Below are positions 1 through 12,699 of a DNA stretch of 64,000 nucleotides, piece after piece; the first letter of the stretch is position 1; the number at the start of each line of letters is the position of its first letter. Source of the DNA: Amaurobius ferox (taxonomy: Eukaryota > Arthropoda > Arachnida > Araneae > Amaurobiidae). Where the stretch lies: NCBI GenBank assembly GCA_951213105.1, contig OX578136.1:71588230-71652229 (forward strand), given 5' to 3'. The translations under genes and the position numbers were made by a program. The notes beneath the pieces are model-generated. The model searched no databases. It was not told where the DNA came from and saw only the letters and a list, made by a program, of their open reading frames with translations.

Positions 1-730
1 GGCCTGACATTATCCTGCTGAAAAGCAGGCCAAGCCTGGTTGACCGATATGGCTGTACCACAAGCCTCACAGTGTCAGAGACGTATCGTTGTGCAGTGAT
101 ACTGCAGGAAGCGTGGACCAAAGGTGTTCGTCTACCATGTTATACCACCCTAAACCATGGTACTAATTAGGAGATAGAAAAAACTTCCTGGTGACGTTGT
201 TGAAATCGCCTCTATACGCGAGTACGGCCATCTGGCGCACCAAAACAGAAATACGATTTATCCGTGAACTGAATATTTCGCCAATCTGAATTGCATCGCA
301 TTTGACAAGACTGGAGGTAACGTAACCGGTGAAGTCGTTAAAACGGTAGGTGTCGAAAAAGTCGTCTACCTCGGAGTTCTGCGTCATGCAACTGGTTTCG
401 AACTGTTTGCTTCGAAACCATGTTACCCGTAGTGTGGGATAAATGTCGTTATAGCACTGTTACTGTGGTAAACGGCATCCCCGCAACGCTTCTCAGAAGC
501 GTACTATCTTCACGTGGTGTGGTACATCTGGAAGCTCCATTACCTGATCTTTGTGTCGCGTCGTTGTCTCTCACGAACAGTAACACACACCGTTGAATTG
601 TGCTCACATCACGACCCAATTGTTCAGCGATCCTTCGAAGTCTCATTCCACCCTCACGTAAAACAATGACTTGGTGCAGTTCCTTTGACGACCAGTGAAC
701 GTATGCGATACGTGGACGCATTCTTGGCAC
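1..730 (-). pseudogene. Tc1-like transposase, broken, runs off the left edge
   Basis: DDE transposase of the Tc1 group, which cuts and pastes its element at TA. Read on the minus strand, 730 to 449 gives an N-terminal helix-turn-helix domain (start MPRMRPRIAYVHW, then RRIAEQLGRDVSTIQR). After frame changes, about 270-215 gives FTDKSYF...APDGRTRV, the first catalytic aspartate region. Then 125 to 1 gives TAQRYVSDTVRLVV and FQQDNVR, the second catalytic aspartate block. The spacing, about 690 nt from start to QQDN, matches the usual protein. At least two frameshifts and stops make it a pseudogene. The last catalytic residue and the C-terminus lie outside the window. The open frame at 163-387 is a shadow of this gene. 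I did not find the terminal inverted repeat with certainty. Confidence 0.85.
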
Positions 731-910
731 ACTGTGATGATTTTTACAACCTGAAACCGATGACGTTACAATTTAGCTGCGATATCGCCCCTTCTTGACC
801 TGACGCGTTTATGCTGCTCAGCAATATGTTACGTCACTATGGCTAACGAAACTGCGATCATTTACATATCTCGCCTTGCTGTTTCCATTGCCTGATATAC
901 ATAAAGCAAC

Positions 911-999
911 ACCTACAACTTTATAACCGGCCATTCAGATAGAAGCTGTATGCCCTTTGGGTCAGTCGAGTGGCCTGGGTTTTCAACCTACAATTTTAT
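911..999 (+). mobile_element. Stand-alone SINE 3' tail (subfamily B) with target-site duplication
   Basis: A 61-bp insert (925-985) lies between acctacaactttat (911-924) and acctacaattttat (986-999), a 14-bp duplication with one mismatch. The insert contains CCATTC...GAGTGG, able to form a hairpin, then tggg and ttttca. It matches the tail at 29607-29664 and, more distantly, the 3' end of the full SINE at 5408-5700. No tRNA-like head is present. Confidence 0.75.
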
Positions 1000-1000
1000 G

Positions 1001-2866
1001 GGGTTGCGATTTCAATTGTGAGCAGTGTATATATGAGAAATGCAGATTAAATAGAGACATTAAAGATATCATGAAAAATTAAAATATATAGTAATCTAAT
1101 CCAGCAAGAATATAAGAATGAAAAATAGTTCCATCACTTTGCAGAACGATATCTCGGCTATGCAAAAAAATGCCTTAATTTGCTCTATGTGTGTGAAGAA
1201 TAGTTTTGATTTCAAATTTATTAAAGACATCGGAGAATTAAAAGCTATGTCTTATTTACGAAATATTGAAAATAATCAAATTATAGATATTTTTAATTTA
1301 TCTAAATTACTTCGAGCTAAATAACATCTGAATTTTATATTCTTTTTTAAATACTTAGCAGTTTCAAATAGAATTAATTATTTTTTTACATTTAGTCATA
1401 ATACATTTGAAAGTGGCAGAAGTCGCTAAATTTTACACACAAAACATATATATTGAGAGTAAGTTTATTTTGGTATAGTAGAGGTGATTTTATTAACTAC
1501 AATTTCATAAAAATACGAGATATACATATAGTCATGCATTGGGTTTTATTATATTTTTTTCAATTTTAGTTTCAATTCGGTAGTTATATAAAAAACGTAC
1601 TTATATTTTTGCTATATAAACCAAAATTTAATCACCACATTGTTAACATATGAAAATGTCCTTATAGGCGGTACATTACTGTACTACGTTTTATACGTTT
1701 TACGCGAGACTACAAAGCGCATGACTGCAAAACCATACAAGGGAAATCTATGCAAAAACATAGGATTATCTGGTGACCAACGGGATTATTGTTAAAATGA
1801 GAAAATCGTATAACTGAAACATATATTTTAATCTATATCAAAAGTTAATCAACATCTAGGTAACGCATAAGTATTTCCTCAATACACATAATACAGTACA
1901 GTGCCGTTTATGCGCATTTCAAAGGACTAATGTAAAAAAGCGTATTTCTTATAATCGAAATTTACGTCAATAGATAGGAATGACTAGAATGACAAAAAAT
2001 CGTATATATATATATATATATATATTATACGTGATACTTATAGTTTTGAGATTTTTACCAAACGTTTGACAGTTCCTAGGTCAAGTATAAATATGTCCTT
2101 ATTAATTGTAGTATAGCAAATTGTCATTTATACGCTTCTCTATGACCAGTTTGATAAAAGTATGTGGTTGCAAAAGAGTATAATCGGAATTTACGCAAGT
2201 GAATAGAAATATCTGGAAACCGAAGAAAAAGTCGTTAAAATAAAAATTATATATATGGAAGCACATACTTTACGGTACTTTACGGTACTACGGCGATACT
2301 TTACGGTATATTCATAGTAAAATTATTGGAATAGATTCAAAAATTCGAATTGGGAAAATATGTACCCGAATTAAGGCGTTTTTATTGAAAGGGAGAGTGC
2401 TTATCTCTCTGCGTATCACTTTCTGACAGGGGAAAACGACTAATCTATAATGTCAGGAAAAAATACCATTAATGGATTTATACGCAACTATGTACCGTAA
2501 TTTCATTTTAAATTCTCCAATTTTCTTTTAAGCATATTTACAATATTTATTCAGAAACAGAAATTGTAGTATGGTATTTTTGAATGTTTAGTGGAATAAA
2601 CGTGTTCGGAAAAAGTTACAAAATGGCGAATTTTACTATATAAACAGATATGTTTATTAGAGGAAATTGTAAAGCGGGGATTATGCGTGTTACAAAGGAA
2701 ATAGGTGAAGTTTCGCCGCTGAGTACGGATATCCTGAGTTCACGGAAATAGCTTGGTATTAGTGAAATTAGACTTTATACCTTACCATTGCCTAAAAAGA
2801 ATATACCTCTTCTATTATCCATTGTCACTACAAATTAATTAATACGACACTATTCAAATATTGAAC

Positions 2867-2870
<4 letters not shown>
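1001..2870. other. Gene-free A+T-rich DNA with degenerate repeats
   Basis: No protein family is recognisable. The 68-residue frame at 1118-1324 is low-complexity and matches nothing I know. From about 1640 to 2400 there are roughly three very diverged copies of a unit near 200 bp, each containing a version of aatcg-aatttacg followed by a gaaaaaatcgt-like end. At 2262-2310 a short actttacggt repeat occurs four times. A (TA)n run lies at about 2004-2025. Confidence 0.5.

Positions 2871-2958
<88 letters not shown>
2871..2958. repeat. (AT)n microsatellite
   Basis: About 44 uninterrupted AT dinucleotides. Confidence 0.98.
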
Positions 2959-4255
<1,297 letters not shown>

Positions 4256-4256
4256 C

Positions 4257-4479
4257 GATGTGGTGGCCGAGCGGTCAAAGTGGCAGGCGTTTCCTCGTGA
4301 TGGCTCGGCTGCCAGATTGCGGGTTCGAGTTCCGCCTGCGGGCATGGATGTTATAATGTCTTATTTGGGGCAGAAGTCAGACTTCTACCTTCGGGTGCCC
4401 CGGGTCATTAGACTAAACAGAAGCAGTGCACACATTCTTCCTTTAAAGTAATGTTAGGGAGACAACAACAACAACACAC

Positions 4480-4480
<1 letters not shown>
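4257..4480 (+). mobile_element. tRNA-derived SINE (class II tRNA-like head)
   Basis: The head resembles a tRNA-Ser/Leu gene. An RNA polymerase III A box, tggccgagcggt, lies at 4264-4275 and a B box, ggttcgagttc, at 4322-4332. A body with gcagaagtcagacttctacc follows, then a tail of repeated aac (about 4462-4478). No acceptor-stem closure and no clear anticodon loop can be drawn, so I call a SINE rather than a functional tRNA. It sits inside a TA array, which hides any target-site duplication. Its aac tail resembles that of the unrelated-headed SINE at 5408, suggesting a shared LINE partner. Confidence 0.8.

Positions 4481-4482
<2 letters not shown>

Positions 4483-4517
<35 letters not shown>
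4483..4517. repeat. (TA)n microsatellite
   Basis: Continuation of the TA array on the far side of the SINE. Confidence 0.9.
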
Positions 4518-4521
<4 letters not shown>

Positions 4522-4577
4522 AACGGAAATCTCTTCGGCAAGCATGTCTTCATCATACTGGTTTAATCCACTATCGA

Positions 4578-6045
4578 CTATAAATTCATCCATGTTTTTG
4601 AAACAGGCTCTTTTTCTTGTATAATCTGATTAGTTTCATCTTTTTCCATTGTTTGGACGCTTTCTATTACTTTTTCGAGCTGTTCCTCTGTATTGATGTA
4701 TTTTAAAACATCTTCGGATAGGAAAGACGTTGTAAGCCATATTTTAGGTTTGCAGCCAAAAAGAGCTTCGTATGGTGTTCTTTTGATCCCAGAATGATAA
4801 GCTCTATTTTTCACAAATTGAACGAAAGACAGTCCTTCACTCCAGCGGTCAGATTTGTTGTCCTGCATCCAAGTACAGAGCATATTTTCGATATCTTGAT
4901 TAGCTTTTTCGACACTACCCTGGCTTTGTGAATGGCGAGGCTTCCCATGGACGGTGTTCAGTGCTGCCCAAAACTCCTTCAAGCTGGTCACCACATTATT
5001 GGCAAATTCCCTACTATTGTCAAATTGTAATATAGATGGCGCTCCAAGCAACGAGAATATGTCCACTAGGTTGTAGGCTACGTCTACAGCTCTTTTTGAC
5101 GTTAGAGACTTGAGAATCACAAATTTTGTGAGACGATCCTGGTACACAATAAATTTGTATGCTCTATCTGGCTGAGACTGAAAGTCAATAAGATCTACCT
5201 GACAACGGGAATTAAATTCGAAAAATATCATAGGTTTCACAATAATGCCCTTTTTAATACCCTTCTGCTTTTTTCTGGCAAGGTTCACAAAGGTGGATGT
5301 ACAGTTTAATATCATGACGTGTAACGTTTTTGTATTTGGCTGAAAGTTCTTTCAACATTCTATCAAGTCCTCCGTGTCCAATAGCCAAATGAGCTTCATG
5401 GAGTACGTTGTTGTTGTTGTTGAAACCCAGACCGTCCGACCTACCAGAAAGGTGTAAGGTAACTGTTTGGACGGTCGGGAAGTGCCACCCAATTTAGACC
5501 GGAACCCAGTGGGGGAGGCATCCACAGGGACCGTACCCTCCTTCCCCTACCACCAACCTCTCGGAAGGACTTTCGGACCCACATGTTTAACGTGATCGTA
5601 CTCCGCATGAACACGGCGGCAGTTTTGGCAGCGGCTGGAATCGAACCCGGGCCAACCGAGTGCAACTCCAGCGCGCTAACCAATGGGCTACCGCGCCCCA
5701 GAGCTTCATGGAGTACGTGAGCTTCATGGAGTACGTGAAATAACTCAGAGTCCGTGACGTAATACTGTATAGTACTGACGCCTTCTTTAACAGGATAAAT
5801 GAGTTTACTTTTGTTTCCACAATCATTACATCATAGCGATTCAACAACCAATAGTCCCTGGATTCCTTCTTAGTACTCATTTTGGCTTTTTGTACATCAT
5901 TTATTAACTTCTGGTAAGTAGTTTCGGTTAAGAAAGAACTGTTTTTTGCAGCATTAACTCGAATTTCGGACAGTTCATCCTCGAATCGTTGTTTCATGTG
6001 AATAGACCATGACTCCTTCTCCAACACTATTGCTTGCTTCTCCAT
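4578..6045 (-). pseudogene. KRBA2/SCAND3-type integrase, split by a SINE and a frameshift
   Basis: A retroviral-type integrase of the family best known from vertebrate KRBA2 and SCAND3 and from many arthropod transposons. The N-terminal part, from 6045, reads MEKQAIVLEKESWS...RDYWLLNRYDVMIVE. It is interrupted by the SINE at 5408-5700. Past the SINE a zinc-binding type segment (HLCEPCQKK, near 5280) is in another frame, so there is a one-base shift near 5275. From about 5250 to 4578 the frame is open and holds the catalytic core: VDLIDFQ (first Asp), LQFDNSREF (second Asp) and SQGSVEKANQDIENML (Glu). The core looks intact, so decay is recent. Product length without the insert, about 390 residues, is close to the family. 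No host gene context suggests domestication. Confidence 0.85.
5391..5735 (-). mobile_element. Full-length tRNA-derived SINE with target-site duplication
   Basis: SINE body 5408-5700, head on the right. On the minus strand the head reads gcgcggtagcccattgg, with an A box at 5681-5692 and a B box gggttcgattcc at 5637-5648. Its 3' end has accgtcc...ggacggt followed by tggg and an aac-rich tail (5408-5428). The duplication gagcttcatggagtacg is at 5391-5407 and 5701-5717, and a third copy follows at 5719-5735. It splits the integrase gene. Confidence 0.92.
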
Positions 6046-6333
6046 TTAAATGGAACACAATAAAAAACTATTTTTTTGTTGAACAAATTTAAGTAAAATT
6101 GCGTCTTTTGACACTCCGAACAAACCGCAAAGTGCAACTGACAAAATCTGACCTGAGGCGCGCGTTAAAAGTCAGGTGCCTTGCCACGTGTTATTTGAAA
6201 CGAATTGGAGATGTATTTCATATTTGCCGGTTTCTCATTTGGCATTTTATAGAATGCCCAGGAAATGTATGAAATATGAATCGTTTCATACATTGCCGGC
6301 TAGTTTTAGGCATTATATACAATACCTAGGGAA
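6046..6333. other. Upstream region of the integrase element with GGCATT palindromes
   Basis: From 6230 to 6333 several imperfect palindromes built on ggcatt-tata-aatgcc recur (ggcattttatagaatgcc near 6242). They could be terminal or subterminal repeats of the integrase element, but I found no matching opposite end. Confidence 0.35.
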
Positions 6334-6365
6334 TCTATAGAATGCCGGATTTCAAACTTTGCTGG

Positions 6366-6404
<39 letters not shown>

Positions 6405-6504
6405 AAATATTAAAATTGTAAATCTAATGGTAGAATGGATGTAGTAACTCATAATACACTATCATAAAATTTGCCTACAAAATACAAAATAAAATGAAAT
6501 TCAA

Positions 6505-6543
<39 letters not shown>

Positions 6544-6578
6544 TTCTATAGAATGCCGGATTTCAAACTTTGCTGGTA

Positions 6579-6613
<35 letters not shown>

Positions 6614-6715
6614 CGAAATATTAAAATTGTAAATCTAATGGTAGAATGGATGTAGTAACTCATAATACACTATCATAAAATTTGCCTACAAAATACAAAA
6701 TAAAATGAAATTCAA

Positions 6716-6757
<42 letters not shown>
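6334..6757. repeat. Tandem duplication, 211-bp unit with TA arrays
   Basis: The segment starting tctatagaatgccggattt at 6334 recurs at 6545, offset 211 bp. It includes a TA run, a taaatctaatggtagaatgg stretch and a second TA run. The copies differ mainly in TA length and isolated bases. Confidence 0.9.
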
Positions 6758-7345
<588 letters not shown>

Positions 7346-7427
7346 GATCGAGATTAAAAAATCATATGAATGAAATATAATGCAGAATGCAGCATTTTCC
7401 TCATTATACGAAATATATTAAAATAAG

Positions 7428-7616
7428 ATACAAATAGGATACAAATGAAATAAAAAATGGATGGGAAGGCTAACTGGCAATATACTAAAAAAGCCAAAGG
7501 GGGGAATTGTGACCCATAAATCCCAGGTTTCAGCATGCTGCTAGGTCGCGGCCCACTCCCGGTATGGCAGCAATTCCCGTAGAATATCTCTAATGTATGC
7601 ACATCGAATGAATATA
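7428..7616 (-). mobile_element. RT-family element, left inverted arm, outer part
   Basis: 3' untranslated part of the RT-encoding family on the minus strand. It contains gggaattgtgaccc (7502-7515) and cagcatgctg (7531-7540), and runs out through gatacaaatgaa-like sequence near 7435-7450. The right arm at about 11640-11830 carries the reverse complement of the same block. The arm continues at 9826, on the other side of the Tigger insertion. Confidence 0.75.
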
Positions 7617-9827
7617 CAGTAGGTGCCGCTTAATGTGATCGATTTGGGACAGATGCTATTTGATAACAATAACCGATTGATAACAATAAACAAAAAGTAT
7701 CAGAAATATAAAATTTTGATTTTAAAAGTTAATATTTACTGTATTTTTGCAGCTACTACAAATTCAAAAGACAACGATTCAATCAAACAATAATTTAAAC
7801 AAATCGTTAAAATAGGTCAATTAAAAAAAGTCTTCCAAAGTTGTCTGCCCTGTATTTTGTCTCAGCAAATTATTTATAAAACTTTCATACCTGTACTGCT
7901 CGCGAAAGTCCCCAGGAGTGCGTCTGTGCTGCACCCCGAGTCTCAAAACAAGCAGAGCCTCTCTCATTTCAGTAGCAGTTGGAGGATTCTCAACAAAGTT
8001 TTCAGCTTTGTCCTCATCTTCATCCGATGCTTTTTCCTCGTTTTCTTCGATAGAACAAGATACAGCTCGGTACATCTTCATTAGTCATTGTTGTAGCCAC
8101 TTGGGCGTTCTCATCTATAGACATCCATTCTGCAAAGTCATTTTCAGTCATGTCGGATGGTACGAGTACTGTTTCATCGAATTCCGGTACCGTCATACCT
8201 TCGTCCACTTTAACGAACGCACCGTGCGAGAAACAGTTCTTAATTGTAGCCTCGGACACTCCATCCCACGACATTTTCAAAAGATGGAGGGCCTGAAGGA
8301 CATTCGTCTTCTTTGTTAATGCGTTTGCACTCAGTTGTTCCGTACCTTCCATATTTTCCAAAACCCTAGTGCGCATTTCTCCACGGTAATACGCTTTCAT
8401 AGCACGAATTATTCCTTGGTCACATGGTTGGATAAGTGATGTAGTGTTGGCAGGTAGGAGAATGATTTTAATATGCTTTAATGTGACATTTGCATCGTGG
8501 GCTCTGTAGTTATCGATGAGTACGGCGATATTGTGATCTAATTATTTGTCCCAGTTTAGAAGCCATTCGCTGAATAGAGCAACTGTCATCCACGCAGTTT
8601 TATTGTTAGCATAATCAACAGGCAATTTCTTAACATCCTTAAAGCATCTCGGCTTTTTGGTTTTTCCGATAACAAAGAGTTTCTTCTTCGTTCCAGTCAT
8701 TCTCGCACAACAGAGTACAGTTATACGTTCTTTTGAAACTTTGCATCCCTTAGAACTCTCGTTTTTAAACAGGTACGTATGTTCTGGCAAGGTACGAAAA
8801 TAAAGTCCGGTTTCGTCAGCATTGTAGATGTTTTCGGATGAATAATCAGCGATTATTTTCGGCCATTCTTAGGAAATCCTTGCCTTTGCAGCTGGAAAAG
8901 CGGCATCGTTTTTTTCCCCATGGGTACGTTTGAACACAATGTTCTCCCTTTTTCTCCAGCGATTAAACCATCCGCCCGTTACGACGAAATTTTTTTTTGC
9001 CCATTTTAGAAGCAAGATCTTCAGCTTTCTGCCGCTTAAAGGACAGTTTATGCGTGCATCCTTTTCCCTAACATTGGCAAACCACAATGTCAAAGCCGAT
9101 TCGACTTCTCCATATTTCCCAGTACGTCTTCCCTTACAGTTCAAGTTTGCTTTCAACTTTGCTTTATTTTCAATCTCGTCGCGATTCTTTAACATTTTAC
9201 AGAGTAATGGCTGAGAGATTTTTAGTGCAGAAGCAGCATTTTTTGACTCATCTTGGGTAAATTTTCAAAATGTCAACTTTGTCCTTAACAGTTAAATCAT
9301 TGCGTTTTTTTTCCATTGCTAAAATGCTTGACCGTCTGCAATAAAGTTTGAAATGCAACTTGACAGAGAGAAAAAATGTTACAGCTTACAACAGTCAAAA
9401 CACTTTGCTTACTGATAAGAAAATAACTCAACGCTTTTCCTACGCCCCCACCATTCTCAAAGGGGGGGAAAGGGGAGAGAAATCACCACCTGCAGAGCGC
9501 CGGGCGCCGTGCCTGAGGGACGGCCTTGCGGCAAATTCCTGCACATGCCAACAAAAGGGGTCCTCTTTGGGGTTTTGGGGATTCTCCCTTTGCTTTTACG
9601 TATATGTAGTTTGAATTTTTTGTTAATAGAATGAAAAAAAAAATCGAAAATGGTACACGAATGACGAAAGTGAAGTGATAAAGTGATAACAATAAACGAA
9701 GGCGCTGATTACAAAAACCGATTTTTTTAACATGTGTTAATATACAAGCGTTCGGGACTTTGCGATTCTGATAACATTAAACGAATGATAACATTATCCG
9801 CGATCACATTAAGCGGCACTTACTGTA
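7615..9827 (-). mobile_element. Tigger/pogo-type DNA transposon, complete with ends
   Basis: Element 7617-9825 has terminal inverted repeats, left cagtaggtgccgcttaatgt and right aagcggcacttactg as its complement, extending through gatcacatt. TA duplications lie at 7615-7616 and 9826-9827. Length, about 2.2 kb, is normal for a full Tigger. It landed inside the left arm of the RT palindrome: the sequence before 7616 and after 9828 is continuous in the uninterrupted right arm. Confidence 0.95.
7821..9316 (-). pseudogene. Tigger transposase, few lesions
   Basis: Pogo-group transposase, which binds its ends through CENP-B-type helix-turn-helix domains and cuts with a DDD triad. Translation starts at 9316 (MEKKRND). 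A frameshift near 9260 leads into the CENP-B-type domain (9195-8869, including TGKYGEVESALTLWF and GGWFNRWRKR). The catalytic domain shows NADETGLYF (first Asp, near 8820), AVLIDNYRAHD (second Asp, near 8510) and IQPCDQGIIRAMK (third Asp, near 8415). One stop follows WDK at about 8542. A one-base shift near 8060 leads to the acidic C-terminus ending TTLEDFF. The reading length of about 498 codons is typical. Only about three or four lesions suggest fairly recent activity. Confidence 0.9.
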
Positions 9828-10510
9828 CCTTGATTTTCAAAGGAGTAAAGAAGAAATTATACCTAATTTCCATAGAGCGTTGTCATAAACCGAAGAACAA
9901 TATGGAAGAAGAATTCATCCCTGCCCATCGTTATTTTAATCAGTGATAATCCATACCATGTTTCACATATTCTTATATCAAATCATTACAACATTCAGTT
10001 GTTTCTTCTTTCCCCATGAGTGAAATTACTTGTTATTATAAAATCCTGAACCACATCTCTATTTCTTTTTGTTGCCAATTCGTCATTACAAACTTCCACG
10101 ACGTCATGTACTTGTGAATATTTATTTTTGTAATGATCGTGCAGTTGACGTTTTAAAACGCCCTTAGGATACTTTTGTGGCAATGCTTCCCTTATCACAA
10201 ACACATCTCTATCTATTTTTTCCTTTTCATTGTTGATTTCGTTGATGTCTTTTCAGATATTATATAATAACATTTCGGAATATGTTACGACGTATATTGC
10301 TATACCAATGAGTCTGATAATTGATCTTTATATCAATCATAATTTGTTTGTTTGTCATATATATTAAATATAATATGATCCTAGTCGTTATATCTGATAT
10401 TGAGATCCAGGAAGTTAACTTCCTTTGGATCACTTTCTATTGTGTCGATTAGTTTTAAATCTTCAGGATAAAATGTAAAGTCGAATTGATCAGACGCATT
10501 ACATCAAATA
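9828..10510 (-). pseudogene. RT-family element, left inverted arm, coding part
   Basis: Minus-strand remnant of the C-terminal part of a reverse transcriptase polyprotein. The open piece 10204-9995 reads VFVIREALPQKYPKGVLKR and continues through EVCNDELATKRNRDVVQDF. Further upstream, to about 10510, the complement of gaagatttaaaact and caattcgactttac corresponds to the YPEDLKLI region of the right arm. Near-identity to 11036-11700 in reverse orientation shows this is an inverted partner copy. Frameshifts abound. Confidence 0.75.
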
Positions 10511-11030
10511 GAACAAATAAAAAACTTAATACTATGTCAAAACTATGTTGAAACCAAGGACAAATCGATTATTTTTTGTGATAAACGTTACCAACGTCAT
10601 ACACAAGGTATGGAACTTTTTAAATATAGATGACGTACGACTAAACGTTGCAAACTTTACCCATGCGCAAATCCTAATCTAATATCAGAAAAACATTTCA
10701 ATTTCAAAAAATTTTGTTGAGTTTTCAACTGTATATATTCTATTACTTGTAACCAATGCCGACTTCACTACATTGGACAAACGAAAAATCAATGACATTA
10801 ACAAATACAGATATATTGTGAAAATAGTGATATTTGAAAACATTTTGTTTAATCGCTCCCGATAATACAAACAAATCCATAGAATTCTTATGTGGGGGGG
10901 GGGGGGGGGGAGGATGGATGTTTGTCGATATTGACTGACATTTACTACATTGGTATGAGTCAAAGTCACACATCAATAATGAGTTTATATGCGATACATT
11001 GATGATGTTATAACAGCTGCAATAGACCCA
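10511..11030. other. Spacer between the inverted RT arms
   Basis: About 500 bp separates the arms. At 10894-10910 there is a run of 17 G, followed by gaggatggatg. Near its right edge (10987-11030) the plus strand reads RYIDDVITAAID, an RT catalytic box of the Y-x-D-D type, so the right copy extends further 5' than the left one. The proline-rich minus-strand frames here are G-run artefacts. Confidence 0.6.
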
Positions 11031-11520
11031 ATAATTAATTCGACTTTACATTTTATCCTGAAGATTTAAAACTAATAGAGACAATAGCAAGTGATCCAAA
11101 TGAAGTTAAAATCCTGGATCTCAATATTAGATACAGCACCCAGGATCATATTATATTTAATATATATGACAAACGAACAAATTTTGATACAAAGATCAAT
11201 TATCTGACCCATTGGTATAGAAATATACATCTTAACATATTCCGTAATGTTATTATACAATATCTGAAAAGACATCAACGAATCATCAACAATGAAAAGG
11301 AAAGAATAGATAGAAATGTGTTTGTGATAGGGGAAGCATTGCGACAAAAGTATCCAAATGCCTTTTTAAAACGTCAACTGGATGATCATTACAAAAAAAA
11401 AATATTCACAAGTACATGACATCATGGAAGTTTGTAATGACAAATTGGCAACAAAAAGAAATAGACATTTGGTTCACGATTTTATAATAACAACTACTTT
11501 CACTCATGGTGAAAGAAGAA
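10987..11520 (+). pseudogene. Reverse transcriptase C-terminal fragment, right inverted arm
   Basis: On the plus strand, RYIDDVITAAID gives the catalytic Asp-Asp pair. After a frame change come YPEDLKLIETIASDPNEVK, ILDLNI, NIYDKRTNFDTKINYLTHWY and FRNVIIQYLKRHQ, then NVFVIGEALRQKYPNAFLKR. The order of YxDD, LDL and IYDKR is shared with the fragment at 19312-20065 in this window, so both belong to one family. A 9-A run near 11395 breaks the frame. I cannot place the family with certainty: it resembles single-ORF Penelope-like or related RTs more than LINE or LTR RTs. No endonuclease domain is seen. Confidence 0.72.
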
Positions 11521-11830
11521 ATAACTGAATGTTGTGATGATTTGATATAAGAGTATGTGAAAGATGGTATGGATTATGACTGATTAATATAACGAAGAGC
11601 AGGGATGAATTCTTCTTCCATATTGTTCTTTGGATTATGACAACGTTCTATGGAAATTAGGTATAATTTCTTCTTTACTCCTTTGAAAATCAAGGTCTAT
11701 TCATTCGATGTGCATACATTGGAGAAGTTCTACCGGAACTGCTGCCATACCGGGAGTGTGCGCGGCCTAGTAGCATGCTGAAATCGGGGATTTAAGGGCT
11801 ACAATCCCCTCTTTGGCATTTGTAGCTTAT
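11521..11830 (+). mobile_element. RT-family element, right inverted arm, 3' end
   Basis: Non-coding 3' part, inverted relative to 9828-9960 plus 7480-7616. It includes aggagtaaag in complement, the cataccgggag block, agcatgctg (11773-11781) and acaatccccctc-type sequence (11801-11812). Similarity fades after about 11830. Confidence 0.75.
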
Positions 11831-12699
11831 TGTATACACTGTCACGATTGGGGTAACAATTATGTATATGGTTATGCAGCATTTCTACACTCTAATTTTT
11901 AGCTTCGAAATTTACCTGGGTCATGGTGAAAGTTTGGGAATGAAAGGAAATGGAATAGTGTTTATTTTCAATGAACATGAATCGGTGGCAGGGGATTTTT
12001 ATTTAAGCAAATGATATACTTCCAAATAGCGTTTTACTAAGGTGCTAAAATGACAGAAGTAAAAATACGGAAATTGAAATAACGGTGTGGATTTCATATT
12101 AGCATTTGATGTGGTTTAGTATTGGCATTCATGATGACATTCATATTGGCACTAATTTCCCATCTGAATTTCATATTATTTTATTTACAGCTCGATCGGT
12201 CATACGTAAATTTCCTTAAGGGCAGTCAATTGTAAAGCACTCAATTATGTCAAAACAGATAACATTATTCTATATCCTCATAGAATATAAGTTTGCAATT
12301 AATTGAAATGTAATATTTTTAACTACCTATCATATGTTTCGATAATATTTCCAAAGTAATAATTACATAAAAAAAGTTTTCACATCAATGATGATATTGT
12401 ATGTCGTCATATCTTCTATATCCAGAAAGCTGCGCCACCGTACAAGGCCGCAGTTGATTGAAACAGGCAAAGCAAATAATTAATCACGGACGATATATTT
12501 TTCTAGTTTTACTGGTTATATGAAAACGTGATATTTCTCTAATCTCCTAAGTAGGGTTGCCGTCAGTTTGACAAAGTTTATTTACAGCAATTAAGCACTA
12601 CATACATATTTTTAAAATACATTTAGAAATGTTATACTGGAACGAATTAACCGAAACTCAAATATATTTCAGAGTATAATCAAAGATCGAAAACTCTGT
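11831..12699. other. No recognisable feature
   Basis: A+T-rich DNA upstream of the Pao remnant. I searched for a long terminal repeat matching sequence after 18716 and saw none. Confidence 0.5.

Noticed and set aside
163..387. 74-residue minus-strand frame as a separate gene
   Set aside because: It is a shifted reading of the Tc1 transposase; another frame gives the expected catalytic block.
1118..1324. 68-residue open frame as a gene
   Set aside because: Composition matches the A+T-rich background and no domain is seen.
4257..4345. A functional tRNA-Ser or tRNA-Leu gene
   Set aside because: A and B boxes are present but no closing acceptor stem or clean anticodon arm can be drawn, and a body and aac tail follow as in a SINE.
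10685..10976. Proline-rich minus-strand frames
   Set aside because: The prolines come from a run of 17 G on the plus strand.
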